From positions 35,291,280-35,355,279 of the forward strand of contig NC_083605.1 in NCBI RefSeq assembly GCF_029168945.1: a DNA stretch of 64,000 nt, in the 5' to 3' direction. How positions within the stretch are numbered: the stretch's first letter is position 1; each line of letters begins with the position of its first letter. This stretch comes from Cannabis sativa. Lineage: Eukaryota > Streptophyta > Magnoliopsida > Rosales > Cannabaceae. Position numbers and translations under genes: made by a program. The notes under the pieces are model-generated. The model saw nothing but the letters and a program-made list of their open reading frames with translations, was not told the DNA's origin and ran no database searches. This document shows positions 1 through 12,301 of the stretch, piece by piece.

Positions 1-404
1 GGAGACAAATAACATTTCTCAATTAAATAGCAAATATCAAAAAATAGAGCTGAATAAAAAAATATTTAAATTAATCTTAGTTTAAATATGTTACATTCAA
101 GACCAAAATATTACAATGCACTTACTCAATTAGAACAAGCTATTAAGTACTCTACAAATAAGGTATTTAGAAAATTTCTCATAGTAAAAGAATCCTATAT
201 ATAAGAGATATGAGGTGTTGACATAACATTTTAAAAACTCTAAATACCTCTATTTGCTATCTTCTTAATTCTCTCATTTTTTTTTTTAATTTTTTTATTA
301 AGTTCATAAGATCATAAAATATATACTTCTATTTATTATCTCCTTAATCTTCTCATTTCTTTTAATTTTTTATTAGACTTACAAATAAAAAAAATACATT
401 ATAC

Positions 405-435
<31 letters not shown>
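1..435. other. AT-rich intergenic DNA
   Basis: No gene or element boundary is recognisable. The stretch is AT-rich, with a short (TA)n run at about 410-430 next to the inverted-repeat element that follows. Confidence 0.6.
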
Positions 436-436
<1 letters not shown>

Positions 437-1331
437 GGAAGAGGTTTCAATGGTTACATTTTTATTGTAACCATCATAGTTACATTTTTTTTAAACCATT
501 GGATTACTATTAAATAGTTGTGATTAATTTGAAAATTAAATAAAAATAAATAATAAATAACTTGTAACCTAAAAGGAACCTAATAATTTATTTATTTATA
601 AAACTTTAATTACGATTAATTATATTTTAAAAGTAAATTAATTATAATTATTAATTATTTTTTTGCAATTTATTACTATATAGGATCTTTTAGCAATTTA
701 ATTTTTTGCCCTTAAATTATTTATAATTTTATAGCAAAACATTTTATAATTTAAAATTATACACATATAATTTCATAATTTAAATTTTATTATACTTGTA
801 ATCTTAATATTAAATTATTACACTTAATTATTTAATTTTTTTATTTAAATATTTAAAAAGTAAAAAGTGAAATAAGTTGAAGAATTTTTTAGAAAAAAAT
901 GGCTATACTTGTTATCGATTGACTAGTTTGAGGCCTCATACTTAGTTCATCTAATTGTAACAAAATAATTAAATATCATTTAAAAATAATTAATTATTTA
1001 AAAAATTATTATAAGAATAGAATTTTATAATTTGTGTAAAAAGAAGTTTGATTTTTGTAAAAAAAATTATTGTAAATATTATAATTAAATGGCTTAATTG
1101 TTAAAATAATTAGAGTAAGGATTTAAATATAACTAAAAAATTATTTATAAATATTAATTGCAAAAAGAGGTCTTGCTAAATATTAATTAATTATTTTAAG
1201 AAAATAGTTAATTATAATTAATTAATTCTAAAAAAAAGAATGTTTACCTGTTAGTAACCTGCTATTACAAGTAAAAACAAATGTAACCATGATGGTTACA
1301 ATAAAAATGTAACTATTGAATAGTCACCCAT
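436..1331. mobile_element. Foldback/MITE-like element with long inverted repeats
   Basis: The left arm (about 436-500) and the reverse complement of the right arm (about 1257-1331) share a block reading GTTACATTTTTATTGTAACC followed by ATCATNGTTACATTT. Terminal inverted repeats are about 65 bp and the interior is AT-rich and non-coding. The flanks are (TA)n-like, so a target duplication cannot be assigned and the superfamily is open. No transposase is present, so this would be non-autonomous. Confidence 0.6.
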
Positions 1332-2522
1332 ATAAATATATATCATTTTTTTAATTCCAATTATTTAAAACTAATCACATTATTTATTATTTTCTTAATA
1401 TTTTCTATTTTTTCTTAATTTTTTATTAGACTTTTAAAGAAAAAAATAGAGGAAATTACACTTTATACCATTTTTATATTGTCCTCTTCTATTTTTACCT
1501 TCTTTTTTAAAATTTATCATTTTTACTTCTTTTTTTAAATATTGTACCAATTTTATATGTTTCAATTAAAAATAAAATTAAAGATAAATTTGATTAATTG
1601 GTATTTTCCAACTTACCCAAAAAAAAAAAATAATAAGTAGACTCATATATATTACTAGATGAAAATAATAAATTTCCCACTGCCATATTACTATATTAGA
1701 GTACCGTTCTTTCTTCTGCATCTTCTACGATATTGAAATGACTACCATAATTTGTATCGATGTCTAGTACACCCGTGAACTTAGTTTTAGCCCATGGTCC
1801 ACTTCTCCACTGTGGCGTTGATCTGTAATCCAAATGAGAGCTTGTGGTGGTTTCAATTTTCCATCAAGTCAAGACAAAATCCTTTCCAGTTTTGACATTA
1901 AAACCTAACTCTGCTCATGGTAAGAATGTGTCTCTGATTATGAGCCTGTGTTTTCAATTTTCAGTTTTTCAAATTGTATTTTTAAAAGTGAAAATAGAAT
2001 ACAATTTTTTGTCATTTTAAAATTTTAATAGTGTTTGGTACAAGTTTTTTAAAATTATTTTTAGATTTTTTCTTACTAAAAAAAATCAATATTTTAATAC
2101 TATACCATGACATGAACTCATTTTGTTTCGGGTTTAGGATCCGAGTATGTGAGCAAAAATGTAAAATATAATATGTTAGACAAAAAAAATTAATTTTAAA
2201 AATTGAAAACAACACTTTGATGTTTTCTGTTTTCTAGTTTTTAAAACTCAGTTTTTAAAAAATGTTGCCAAACGACCCCTATTATTTTTTAAAAACTGTT
2301 TTCAGTTTTTTAGAAGCCAAACAGCCTAAGCTCCCCATAAGTCATAAGTTCTGTGTACCATCTTTTCGATTTTAGTTTCCATAATCTGAAAGAATTGCTA
2401 CTGTGGTATTATTAGATTGGATACATATATCATTATTTTTTAATTTCTATTATTAAAATTAAAACCTAATTTATTTTTTGTTTTTTTTTAACATAATTTT
2501 TTTTTTTTTTGAAGTAGCTTAT
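1332..2522. other. Intergenic DNA, no gene seen
   Basis: AT-rich sequence without a convincing ORF. Between about 1920 and 2340 there are alternating T- and A-rich runs with phrases such as TGTTTGG and GCCAAAC in opposite orientation. They could be a decayed MITE, but I cannot define ends or a target duplication. Confidence 0.5.
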
Positions 2523-2756
2523 ATTGGAGAACATTGTCCCACATGGATTAAATGTAAAAGTATTGAGCCATATATAAGAATATGGACTACTCCACTCATT
2601 GCCAATTGATTTTGAGATGAAACCCCATGATTCTCAACATGGTATCAGAGCTATATCCCAGCCGCACGAGATGGTGCAAAGACGCCTGAGATCCAAACAA
2701 AAATAGCCACCATCTTGAAGGGGATATTTGAGATGGAACTCCATAATTCTCAACCG
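2523..2756 (+). mobile_element. TRIM-type retrotransposon remnant
   Basis: A short LTR (about 2523-2639) contains a TATA-like ATATATAAG and ends ATTCTCAACA. It is followed immediately by TGGTATCAGAGC (2640-2651), the plant initiator tRNA-Met primer-binding site. About 75 bp later AAGGGGATAT (about 2718-2727) looks like a polypurine tract. It is followed by only the last 30 bp of a second LTR copy (2728-2756). No coding capacity fits between PBS and PPT, so this is a terminal-repeat retrotransposon in miniature whose 3' LTR has been mostly deleted. Confidence 0.65.
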
Positions 2757-3125
2757 CCTAAATTCTTATTTTTATCATATATAATATATATAATTAAAAA
2801 TTAATTTTATTAATCTTAATTCTTATATGGTGGATGATAATTTTTAAAGTTTAAGAATCATCACAACCATGAAGTTACGTACTTTTCAATCTTTTCTACC
2901 TACTTTTTGTGTGATTTTTGTTTTGATTCAAAAATTTTCATTCCAAGAATTATACATTGATATACATGTGTTTTTAATTAAAAATCTTAAAGGTTATTCA
3001 TAATAGTAATAACTCATTAATTTTAATATTTAAGGCTCAAAATTATTATGTGATAATATATCTGCACTTATATAATTGAAGAATTATATTTTTTTAAAAA
3101 ATAATGTGCTAAAGCTTCCTCTTCA
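2757..3125. other. Intergenic DNA, nothing recognised
   Basis: AT-rich sequence without ORFs, repeats or element ends that I can support. Confidence 0.5.
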
Positions 3126-3595
3126 GGCATGTTTACTAATAAATAATGTGAATCAATCGTAAGGTAATTATTCCTTTACATTTGTTTACTTGTATTATTA
3201 AAATTAGGAAAGGGAGAAGTTGATTAAATAAGGGAGAAAAGAAAGGGAGAACTTCCCCCACCAATTTTGTAAGGAATGCCATTAAGGGTAATTGATTTTT
3301 ATTATTTTTATTTTATTTTTAATATTAAATATATAATGACAATTTTGTCCTTTAAAATATGTCTTGCAAAATAACTACCATATAATATAGTTTAACTCAA
3401 AAGGGCAATTTAGTCAATTTAAGCATTCCAATTACGTTTCCTAATAAAGTAAACAAGATAAATCACAACTATTCCATTTCTAAAAAATTTTAGTAAACAA
3501 CATATTACAAATATTGATTCCGATTATTTTTCATTTATTCCGTTACATTTCTCCATTAATTTATTCCGATTCTGATTACTGTATAGTAAACGTGC
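3126..3595. mobile_element. MITE with imperfect terminal inverted repeats
   Basis: The left end GGCATGTTTACTAATAA and the reverse complement of the right end, GCACGTTTACTATACAG, are imperfect inverted repeats. Further blocks such as GTTTACTT also recur in inverted orientation. There is no coding capacity. The target duplication is not clear, so the superfamily (hAT or PIF/Harbinger) is undecided. Confidence 0.5.
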
Positions 3596-3789
3596 TATTA
3601 TTATGTAAGTTAAAGCTTATTATCAAACTGTATATTTTTCTCCAATCTTATTTTTTAGTCTATTATGCATACTACATTATTATACGATCAATTTTTTTTG
3701 TTGTGTGATGATTTCTTAGTTGAGTTATTTTTATTAATTTCAACATGTTTAATTGGGATGATTTTGTAAGAAGTTATTGTATAATATTA

Positions 3790-4193
3790 ATTCTCTTTGA
3801 GGTGTACTACCGTCAACCTCCTGTTACAACCTCTTAGTCAACTTCCACGCCCGAAAACACATGTCAGTATATTTTTTTTCAATTTTTTTTTCACGAGAGT
3901 GTTCGTTATGCTTACAACATCATCCCTATAAATTTTTGAAATTTTTTGAATAGTTTACAGTGCCAAAAATACGTTTGAAGTTTTTTGAACGCGCGTGGTA
4001 AACTGGGATATCTGGAACTCTATTTTCGGTACTGTAAACTATTCAGAATTTTTTATAAATTTACAGGGATGATACTGTAACTATAACGAATACTGGTATG
4101 AAAAAAAATATTTCGGCATGTGATTTTGAACGTGGAGGTTGACTAAGATCAGGTTGTAATAGGAGGTTTTGATTAGCATTCCTCATTCTCTTT
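3790..4193. mobile_element. Mutator-type MITE with 9-bp TSD
   Basis: The element 3799-4184 is flanked by perfect 9-bp direct repeats ATTCTCTTT (3790-3798 and 4185-4193), the duplication length typical of Mutator-like elements. Its arms are long imperfect inverted repeats of about 190 bp starting GAGG and ending CCTC, with shared blocks such as ACCTCCTRTTACAACCT and ATAGTTTACAGT. The arms meet in the middle, leaving no transposase gene, so it must be non-autonomous. Confidence 0.8.
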
Positions 4194-4354
4194 TATTCTA
4201 TAATGGCTTAGTGAATGTTGATATTGAGTTATATATGTCATAATTTGGTATATTGAGTTATGTTATAATTATTTCATTTACTAATTAGTTATTTGTATTT
4301 TTTTAAGAGCCACATTCACCGAGTTAGGAATTCATAATAAAAATATATCTTGAG

Positions 4355-5067
4355 AACTAGGGCTTATCTTGGCTACCACGAACATCAATTACTTGGGGCT
4401 CCTGCTCTTTAGATCTAATCGCAAGGATGCTGATTTCAATTCCATCCTCGACAACCTTGTTTCGAAGTTACATGGTTGGAAATTGAAATTATTGTCTAAA
4501 GTTGGTCGTGCCACGCTTATCAAATCTGTGGGGCTGACTCTGCCAGTGTACACTATACAAACTACCAAGCTCTCCAAGAAACTTGCTTCGAGAATTGACA
4601 GTATGATTAAAAACTTTTGGTGGGGCTGTGAGCAGGGTAATCGTGGCTTGTACTTGAAGGCTTGGGACCACCTTTGTCTTCCCAAATCTAGAGGGGGTCT
4701 TGGTTTTCGTAAATCCATGGAATTGAATCAGGCTCTCCTGGCTAAGTGGGGATGGGCCCTTCTTACTGTGGAGCAAACGCTATGCTGGAGGGTGTTGAGA
4801 GCCAAATACCTGAAAAGTAAGCCTTTTTTTGGAAGCAACCTATAAAAATTCAGACTCTTGGTTCTGGAAAAATGTGGTCAAGACTAAACCTATCCTTAGA
4901 AAGGGCGACTGTAATTTTGTCTCAAATGGTGAAGATACGAATGTTTGGAAGACTCCTTAATTGGGTTGTTCATGGAAAAGAGTTTTACCCGACACCCATT
5001 TCTTCTTGTCATGAGAGGGTGGTTAAGGTGGCAGATCTACTCATGAGTAATGGAGACTAGGACATCT
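4355..5067 (+). pseudogene. LINE A, reverse transcriptase C-terminal part (5' fragment)
   Basis: The reading frame at 4369-4845 encodes the region after the RT catalytic core of plant L1-like LINEs: NYLGLLLF, SKVGRATLIKSVG, FWWGCEQGNRG and KAWDHLCLPKSRGGLGFR are diagnostic. The following stretch (DSWFWKNVVKTK, about 4852-4890) is in another frame, so the ORF is broken by frameshifts and stops. The LINE is 5'-truncated, lacking endonuclease and the RT core. It is cut at 5067 by the Sirevirus; the TSD CATCT is LINE sequence and the frame resumes at 15500. The codon just before the insertion is TAG where the family usually has Trp. Confidence 0.88.
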
Positions 5068-6546
5068 TGTTAACTCAAACTTTTTGATCTCCTTGTTTTG
5101 ATGATTAGCAAATATTTGATTATTATTTGTTACTAATGTTTTATTGATTTTGTAGCAAATTTAAAAGAGAAAATAAATATTTTGGTATTTTTACCAAACT
5201 TTTAAAAGCAACACTAAATGGACTCAACAAGCATATCAAGAGCAAAAGATTCATCAAGGGATCAACAACTCAAGACCCTATTCAAAAGAGGTCTTCAAAA
5301 TCCCAAAGTCAAAAAGTCAACCCGAAAGTCAAAGTCAAAGTCAAAGTCAAGGTCAACTCTCGGGAAAAATCAACTTGGGATCAAAAACATGCAAATCAAG
5401 CTAGGAGGCTCTTCTACATCAAGACTACTCAAAATTAAATGGTATAAATCTACTTTAGTCTTGTTAAAGTGATTTGCATAGCACACTAAGTTTTTATAAA
5501 TTTGAATTTTAGCCCATTCACTAACTTGTGCAACAAGTTTTCTCACACGATAGTTCAAAAATTTTTTTGATTGAATTTCTAAATTACATTTTGTTTAACT
5601 AAGAGAACAAAGTTGGAATTTCTGAAATCGGATAATCGAGTAAGAAGTTATGCGCGTTTAAGTCCCGAAAAATGGCACTTTTGCCTTCCGGTCGGTCATC
5701 GAATTCCGGATGGCAACCGAATTCCGGTTGTAATCAATCCTCTAATTCCGGTTCCCCATCCGGACTTCCGGTTCATGGCTGACCTCACCTCGGGAAACGT
5801 GCTAACGGCTATAAACGGCTAGTTTTTTATCAAACACTATATAAACTCGATTTTTCTTTCAAAAAATAAGTTGGTTGAACATTTATTACATATATCTAAC
5901 CTATCTAAGTGAGATTAAGGAGCTTCTAAGTTTGAAATCCAAACCAACACATTTCACACACTTTGAGCCAAAATTTGATTTTATTCATCTTAAGTGTGCT
6001 TGCTTTTCACTCTAGGTTTCCATTGTATCATCATATTTCTAGGTGATTTTAGCTTTCGTATATCAAACACATTTCCATATTGTGATCGAGGTGAGGTTGG
6101 CACCGGCTTTTGTAAACAACCCGAAATAGTGAGATTGGCACTTTAACAATCCGAGAAAGAGGTTAATAGTCCTCGGGGGGTGCGAAACTATTGTAAGAGG
6201 TTTGGAAATACCTTGGTGAAAATTTCTCGGTTGTAAGTGGTTAGTCAAGCCCGTTAACTTGGCTCGATATTGGAACTCAAAGCTAGGTCCATACTTTCAA
6301 GACCAAGGACGTAGGTGGCATAGTTCTACCGAACCTTGTAAAAATCGAGAGTTTGCATTTTCTAATCCTTAAACTCTTTACTTTACAAGTTTAATTATTT
6401 GTCTTAATATATTGCTTGCCATACTACTTCGCTTTTACTTGATTAATTGACTAATTGCATAATTTTGTGTTAAAAGTTTTAATTTTCCGAAATTAGTTTA
6501 AATTTCCAATTCACCCCCTCTTCGGGAAACATATCTTGGGCTAACA
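5068..6546 (+). repeat. 5' LTR of Sirevirus
   Basis: 1479 bp, starting TGTTAACTC and ending GGGCTAACA. It contains a hexamer-like run of AAGTCA units (about 5315-5350), a cluster of ATTCCGG motifs (about 5699-5775) and a TATA-like TATATAAA at about 5839. A 84-codon open frame inside it recurs in the 3' LTR and is not considered a gene. Confidence 0.95.
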
Positions 6547-6548
6547 AT

Positions 6549-6560
6549 TGGTATCGAGCA
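6549..6560 (+). other. Primer-binding site of Sirevirus
   Basis: TGGTATCGAGCA begins 2 nt after the LTR end. It matches the plant tRNA-iMet primer-binding site TGGTATCAGAGC except for one missing base, and would prime minus-strand synthesis. Confidence 0.85.
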
Positions 6561-6599
6561 AGGGCTCAAATTATTTGATTAGATTTCACAATCTAGAGC

Positions 6600-8256
6600 A
6601 TGGCGTTTCCAAGTAATTCACAAAATAACATGTTAGAAGGTTTTAGCAAAAATAGAGCACCATACTTCAATGGAGTAGATTTTCCTTATTGGAAAATTAG
6701 AATGGAAACTTACCTTCAATCTATTGACTATGATTTGTGGCATATTGTGTCTAGTGGTCCTTATGTTGCTAAACATGTCATAAATGGTGTTGAAGTAATT
6801 AAGACTTATGAAGCATATGATGAAAATGATAAGAAAATGCTTTCTAAAAATGCTAAAGCTAAATATGCTCTTATATGTGGTTTGGATAAGAGATATTTTT
6901 AAAAATATTGAACAAGCCTCTACCGCTTATGATATGTGGAAAATGCTTGAAGTTACTCATCAAGGAACTAGTGCTATGAAGGAAACTAAAATTCAAATTT
7001 ATTCCACTCAATATGAGAACTTTAAGATGAAATCGGATGAAACAATTGCTAATATGTATACTCGCTTCACTACAATTACTAATGGTTTGAACTCTCTTGG
7101 CAAGGTACTTACTCAAAAGGATATGGTGACCAAGATTTTGAGAAGTCTCACCAAGGCTTATCAAGGAAAGGTGGTTGCCATTCAAGAAGCCAAGGATCTC
7201 TCAACACTTCCCTTGGAAGAACTAATTGGCTCACTCATGAACCATGAAATTTTCATGAGTGCTCAAGAAGAAGAGGAAGTTGAGAAGAAAAAGAAGACTA
7301 TTGCATTCAAGTCTTCCTCCTCACATGTCATTAGTGAAGAAGATGAGGAAAGCTTATGTAGTGACATGGAGGACTTGGCACTCTTCTCTAAGAAATACAA
7401 AAAGTTCATGAAATTCAAAAAGAACTTTGGGAAGAGGCCACAAAGAGGGAGTGACTCAAAAGAAAGAAAAGCAAAGATGATCCACCAATTTGCTTTGAGT
7501 GCAAGAAGCCCGGACATATGAAGATGGATTGTCCAATGAGAAAGAAGAACAAATACAAAGGAAGGGCAATGTTGGCGGATTGGCTCAATAGTGACGAAGA
7601 GGACTCCGAAGAAGAAGGAAAGAATGAAGTGGCAAACATGTGCATGATGGCACTTGATGATGGGGTAAGCATTTCTAACCAAAATGATTGTGATAGCGAA
7701 AATGATGATGATAACTTAGATATGTCATATGATGAGTTGTCTAATTCATTTAAGGAACTATTTGATGATTTTGGTAAATTGCTTGTTAAAAACCAAACCC
7801 TTAGAGAGAAGACCAACATGCTTTTAAAAGAAATTGAGATTTTGAAAATAAATGAAAAAGAACTTATAGCTAAATCTCAATGTGCTACATGTGCTTCACA
7901 TAAGAAAGAAATTATTGATTTGAAAGCCCATGTGAGAAGCCTAAAAAATGACATATATACCTTCACTAGAGGTAAGGAAGGCTATGATCTCATGGTGGGA
8001 AACCAATCATGTGGTTTTTCAAAAAATGGTATTGGCTATGATCCTAGTAAGAAACAAAAATTTTTGAGAAACTTTTGTGAAATCATCTAGTCTACCTCAC
8101 TTTACATGCACGTATTGTAACCGAGATGGTCATACTATTTCCTATTGTCATGTAAAGAAATTTGCATATCTAGGCAAGACTAAATGGGTACCAAAGGGTT
8201 CTAGAACTAACATAAATGGACCCAAAGTTATATGGGTACCAAAAGCCAACAAATGA
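6600..8256 (+). pseudogene. Sirevirus gag, frameshifted
   Basis: ATG at 6600 opens a copia capsid domain (FPYWKIRMETYLQ, TAYDMWKMLEVTHQGT, TLPLEELIGSLMNHE). Two CCHC zinc knuckles follow: CFECKKPGHMKMDC (7491-7532) and a second, CTYCNRDGHTISYC (8107-8148). A second, downstream knuckle fits Sireviruses. The frame is broken near 6900, where a T/A run interrupts RYF, and again near 7465 just before the first knuckle. A stop at 8254 closes the gag frame. The protein would coat element RNA in cytoplasmic particles, but this copy cannot make it full length. Confidence 0.9.
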
Positions 8257-8270
8257 ACTTGTTTTTGTAG

Positions 8271-11200
8271 GAATCAACAAGAAAGAGCCAAAGCTTATGG
8301 TTCTTGGATAGTGGATGTTCAAAGCATATGACCGGTGATCCATCAAGATTTTCAAGCTTTAAAAGCAAGGAAAGTGGCTTTGTCACTTTTGGAGACAATT
8401 CAAAAGGAAAAATCTTGGGCATTGGTGATATCGGTAACGTATACTCTCCATGTATTAAAAATGTGCTTCTTGTTGATAATCTTAAACATAACTTGCTTAG
8501 TATTAGTCAATTATGTGATATAGGTTTTCGTGTTGTGTTTGAATCCTCAAAATGCTCCATTGAAAATGTTTCAACCAATGAAGTTATTTTCCTTGGAGTA
8601 AGGAAGGATAATGTGTATGTTATTGATGTTGATTCTTTTGATAGTAAAAATAAATGTTTAACCGTTATGAATGATAATTCTTGGTTGTGGCATAGAAGAT
8701 TAGGACATGCTAGTATGGATTCTATTTCAAAATTGGTTAGAAAAGATCTTGTTATTGGTTTGCCATCTATTCCGTTTGTTAAAGATAAACTTTGTGATGC
8801 ATGCCAATTTGGAAAACAAATTAAAACATCTTTTCATTCCAAGAAAGAAATTTCAACTACTAGACCTTTGCAATTGCTTCATATTGATTTATTTGGTCCT
8901 TCTAGAATTGCTAGTCTTGGTGGTAAATACTATGCTTTTGTAATTGTTGATGATTTTTCAAGATTTACTTGGGTTATTTTCTTGACTCTTAAAAGTGATG
9001 TTTTGGAAAACTTTGTCAAATTTTGTAAAAATGTGCAAAATGAAAAAGGATATTCTATTACCTCCGTTAGGAGTGACCATGGTGGTGAGTTTGACAATGA
9101 TGCCTTAGAATTGTTTTGTGATGATCATGGTTTTAACCATAACTTTTCGGCACCAAGAACTCCACAACAAAATGGAATTGTCGAAAGGAAGAATAGAACA
9201 ATTCAAGAAATGGCTAGGTCAATGCTAAATGAAATTTCATTACCAAAATATTTTTGGGCCGAGGCCGTTAATACCTCTTGCTATATTTTGAATCGTGTTT
9301 TCATTAGGCCCAACATGAATAAAACCCCTTATGAGCTTTGGAAAGGAAGAAAACCCAACATTGGTTATTTTAAAGTTTTTGGATGCAAATGTTACATTTT
9401 AAACACCAAGGACAACCTTGGAAAATTTGATGCGAAATCCGATGTTGGAATTTTTATAGGGTATTCAACACATAGTAAAGCTTATAGAATTTATAACAAA
9501 AGAACTAATGTTGTTGAAGAATCTATTCATGTTGCTTTTGATGAGACTAACCCGCCTACAAGCAAAAGTTTAGATGATGATGTTGTAGGTTTGGGAGATG
9601 AGGTTCAAAATCTCGAAATTGGAGAGACTTCCAATGCTCCTTCACAAACTCCCAAAGAGGAACCACCCGTGGAAAAGGTAAATGAAAGCCAAGGTATGAA
9701 CTCTAACCTTCCACATGAGTGGAAATTCAAAAGTGCTCATCCTATAGACCAAATTCTAGGTGATCCTTCTCAAGGTGTCACTACTAGAAACTCCCTTAGA
9801 AACTTGTGTAATTTCATTGCTTTTATTTCTCAAATTGAACCAAAAAATTTTAAAGAGGCCGAAGTTGATGAATTTTGGCTTCTAGCTATGCAAGAAGAAA
9901 TAAATCAATTTATAAGAAATAATGTTTGGGAGTTAGTTCCAAGACCGTCACATCAATTCCAGTGATTGGAACAAAATGGGTCTATAGAAATAAGGTAGAT
10001 GAGCATAAGGTCATTGTGCGTAACAAGGCTAGATTAGTGGCCCAAGGTTACAATCAAGAAGAAGGAATTGATTACGAGGAAACCTTTGCCCCGGTAGCAA
10101 GACTTGAGTCCATTAGAATGTTGTTAGCTTTTGCATGCCACAAGAATTTTATCTTGTATCAAATGGATGTAAAAAGTGCATTCTTAAATGGGTACATTAT
10201 GGAGGAGGTTTATGTCTCTCAACCACCCTAAGTTTTCAAAATCATAAATACCCTAACCATGTTTACAAATTGAAAAAGGCTTTATATGGTTTAAAGCAAG
10301 CTCCTGTGAGCTTGGTATGAAAGATTAAGCACTTTTCTTATTTCAAATGGTTTTTCAATGGGTAAAGCGGATAATACACTTTTTATAAAAAGAAAATCCA
10401 AAGACATTATTATAGTACAAATTTATGTTGATGATATTATTTTTGGTGCTACTAATGATGCTCTTTGTGAAGAATTTTCTAAGTGTATGCATAGTGAGTT
10501 TGAGATGAGCATGATGGGAGAACTCAACTTTTTCTTGACTTCAAATCAAGCAACAAAAGGATGGCATATTCATAGGTCAAACTAAGTACATTAAGGATCT
10601 TCTTCAAAAGTTTGACTTGGCAAATGCAAAGTCCATGAATACACCCATGAGCACATCCATAAAGATGGACAAAGATGAAAGCGGTAAGAATGTGGACATC
10701 ACCAAGTATCGAGGTATGATTGGCTCTTTATTATATTTAACCGCTAGTAGACCGGATATTTTGTTTAGTGTTGGTCTTTGTGCTAGGTACCAATCTTGTC
10801 CTAAAGAATCCCACTTAAGTGTCGTTAAAAGAATATTTAGATACTTGATAGGCACAATGAATCTAGGACTTTGGTACCCCAAGAACTCAAACTTTGAAAT
10901 AGTTAGCTACTCGGATGCCGACTTTGTCGGTTGTAAGACGGATAGAAAAAGTACTAGTGGAACTTGTCACTTTCTAGAAAATTCCTTAGTGTCATGGTTT
11001 AGCAAGAAACAAAACTCGGTAGCTCTATCCACAACCGAAGCCGAATATATAGCCGCGGGAAGTTGTTGTGCACAAATACTTTGGATGAAACAAACTCTTA
11101 AGGATTTTGATATTGATTTTGAGTGTACACCCATAAAATGTGATAACACTAGTGCCATTAACCTCTCTAAGAATCCAATATTGCATTCTAGAGCCAAGCA

Positions 11201-11372
11201 TATTGACATAAGGCACCAATTCCTTAGAGATCATATCCAAAGAGGTGATATTATGCTAGACTTTGTAAGCACCGAATTCCAATTAGCGGATATATTCACC
11301 AAGCCTCTTAGTGATGAGAGATTTAGTTTCATTAGAAGAGAGCTAGGAATGACCAACCTAAATGAAACATAA
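8271..11372 (+). pseudogene. Sirevirus pol: protease, integrase, RT, RNase H
   Basis: The frame opens at 8271 and runs to 9965 with the aspartic protease site LDSGCSKHMTG. It then has the pre-integrase HHCC region (WLWHRRLGHAS, CDACQFGK) and the integrase core with Asp in HIDLFGP, Asp in RSDHGGEF and Glu in NGIVERKN. RT follows in shifted frames: [39 protein letters not shown] and the catalytic YVDDIIFG (about 10425-10450). RNase H (SYSDADFVGCKTDRKSTSG, ADIFTKPL) is intact at 10617-11372. Frame breaks lie near 9950, 10230, 10310 and 10545, so no full polyprotein is possible. Confidence 0.92.
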
Positions 11373-12301
11373 GGTTTGTTAGCTATAAAAAAAAATTCAT
11401 GTCTCTTTACTCACTTATTTATGCATAATTGTTCCAAATATGATATTAATGAGATTTATATGCATACATGTGAAAATTTATTGATACTTGACCTATATGA
11501 ACTATCCTTGTTGAAAAACTTAAAATTATAGGTCAAAATGTGGATTTTTGGTGAACTTTGGACTTGTTTTTAAACAAGTGAACATGTGAATTTTTGCATA
11601 TTTGATTTTCTTATGTGTCTATATGCTTGAATATGTGAAATTGAATGTATTTAGTATGCCTATAGGTTTGCCTTGATTGAAATTTGCATGAAACAAATTT
11701 TTGGTACCTCACTTGTTGAATTTTTAGATTTTTAGGCCTAAAAGAGTGTTTTTCGCCAAACTCTCTCATTTTTCAACATTTTTCGATTCCGTAAGTTTGT
11801 ACACCTCACATTTTATTTTATAAAACTGCTGGAAAAAGAATTTTTCAATTTCGTTGCATAAAACTCATTTTTGGTACGGTTCTAGTTTTCTTGGCAATTT
11901 TCGAAAAACTTACCGTAAATCGTCATTTTTCATTATTTTTCAGATTTTCTTGTTTGAGAAATTTTGTTTTATCATATTAAAGGTATTAGAATTGGTTTGG
12001 GGTCATTTGGGTCAAAATTGGATTTTTTAGCACATTTTTAGGAACTTTTTTTCGGTCTCGTACCAACCTAATTCCGTTGTACCATCCGAATTCCGATGGC
12101 ACAGATCGCAAAAGGGGCATTTTTGTCTTTTTAATGCGATTTTTTCCCTTTTTAAACCCTACCACCGAATTTTTCCTCCCCCATTCAGATATTTCAACCC
12201 TAATACAGCAGCCACTCTTTTCTTTTCTCTAAAATTCTCTCTTTCAAAGCCTCACTCTCATCTTCCAATAATTAAAAAAAAAAAGAGAAGTGTGTTCTTC
12301 A
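11373..12301 (+). other. Sirevirus spacer between pol and 3' ORF
   Basis: No ORF is supported. At about 12060-12106 the sequence repeats the style of the LTR's ATTCCGG cluster (CCGAATTCCGATGGCA here, CGAATTCCGGATGGCA in the LTR). It lies about 200 bp upstream of the accessory ORF, so it could mark a promoter-like segment for that ORF, but this is inference. Confidence 0.5.

Noticed and set aside
5218..5472. 84-codon ORF, repeated at 14178-14429
   Set aside because: It is LTR sequence of the Sirevirus containing AAGTCA repeats; a start codon is present but there is no domain.
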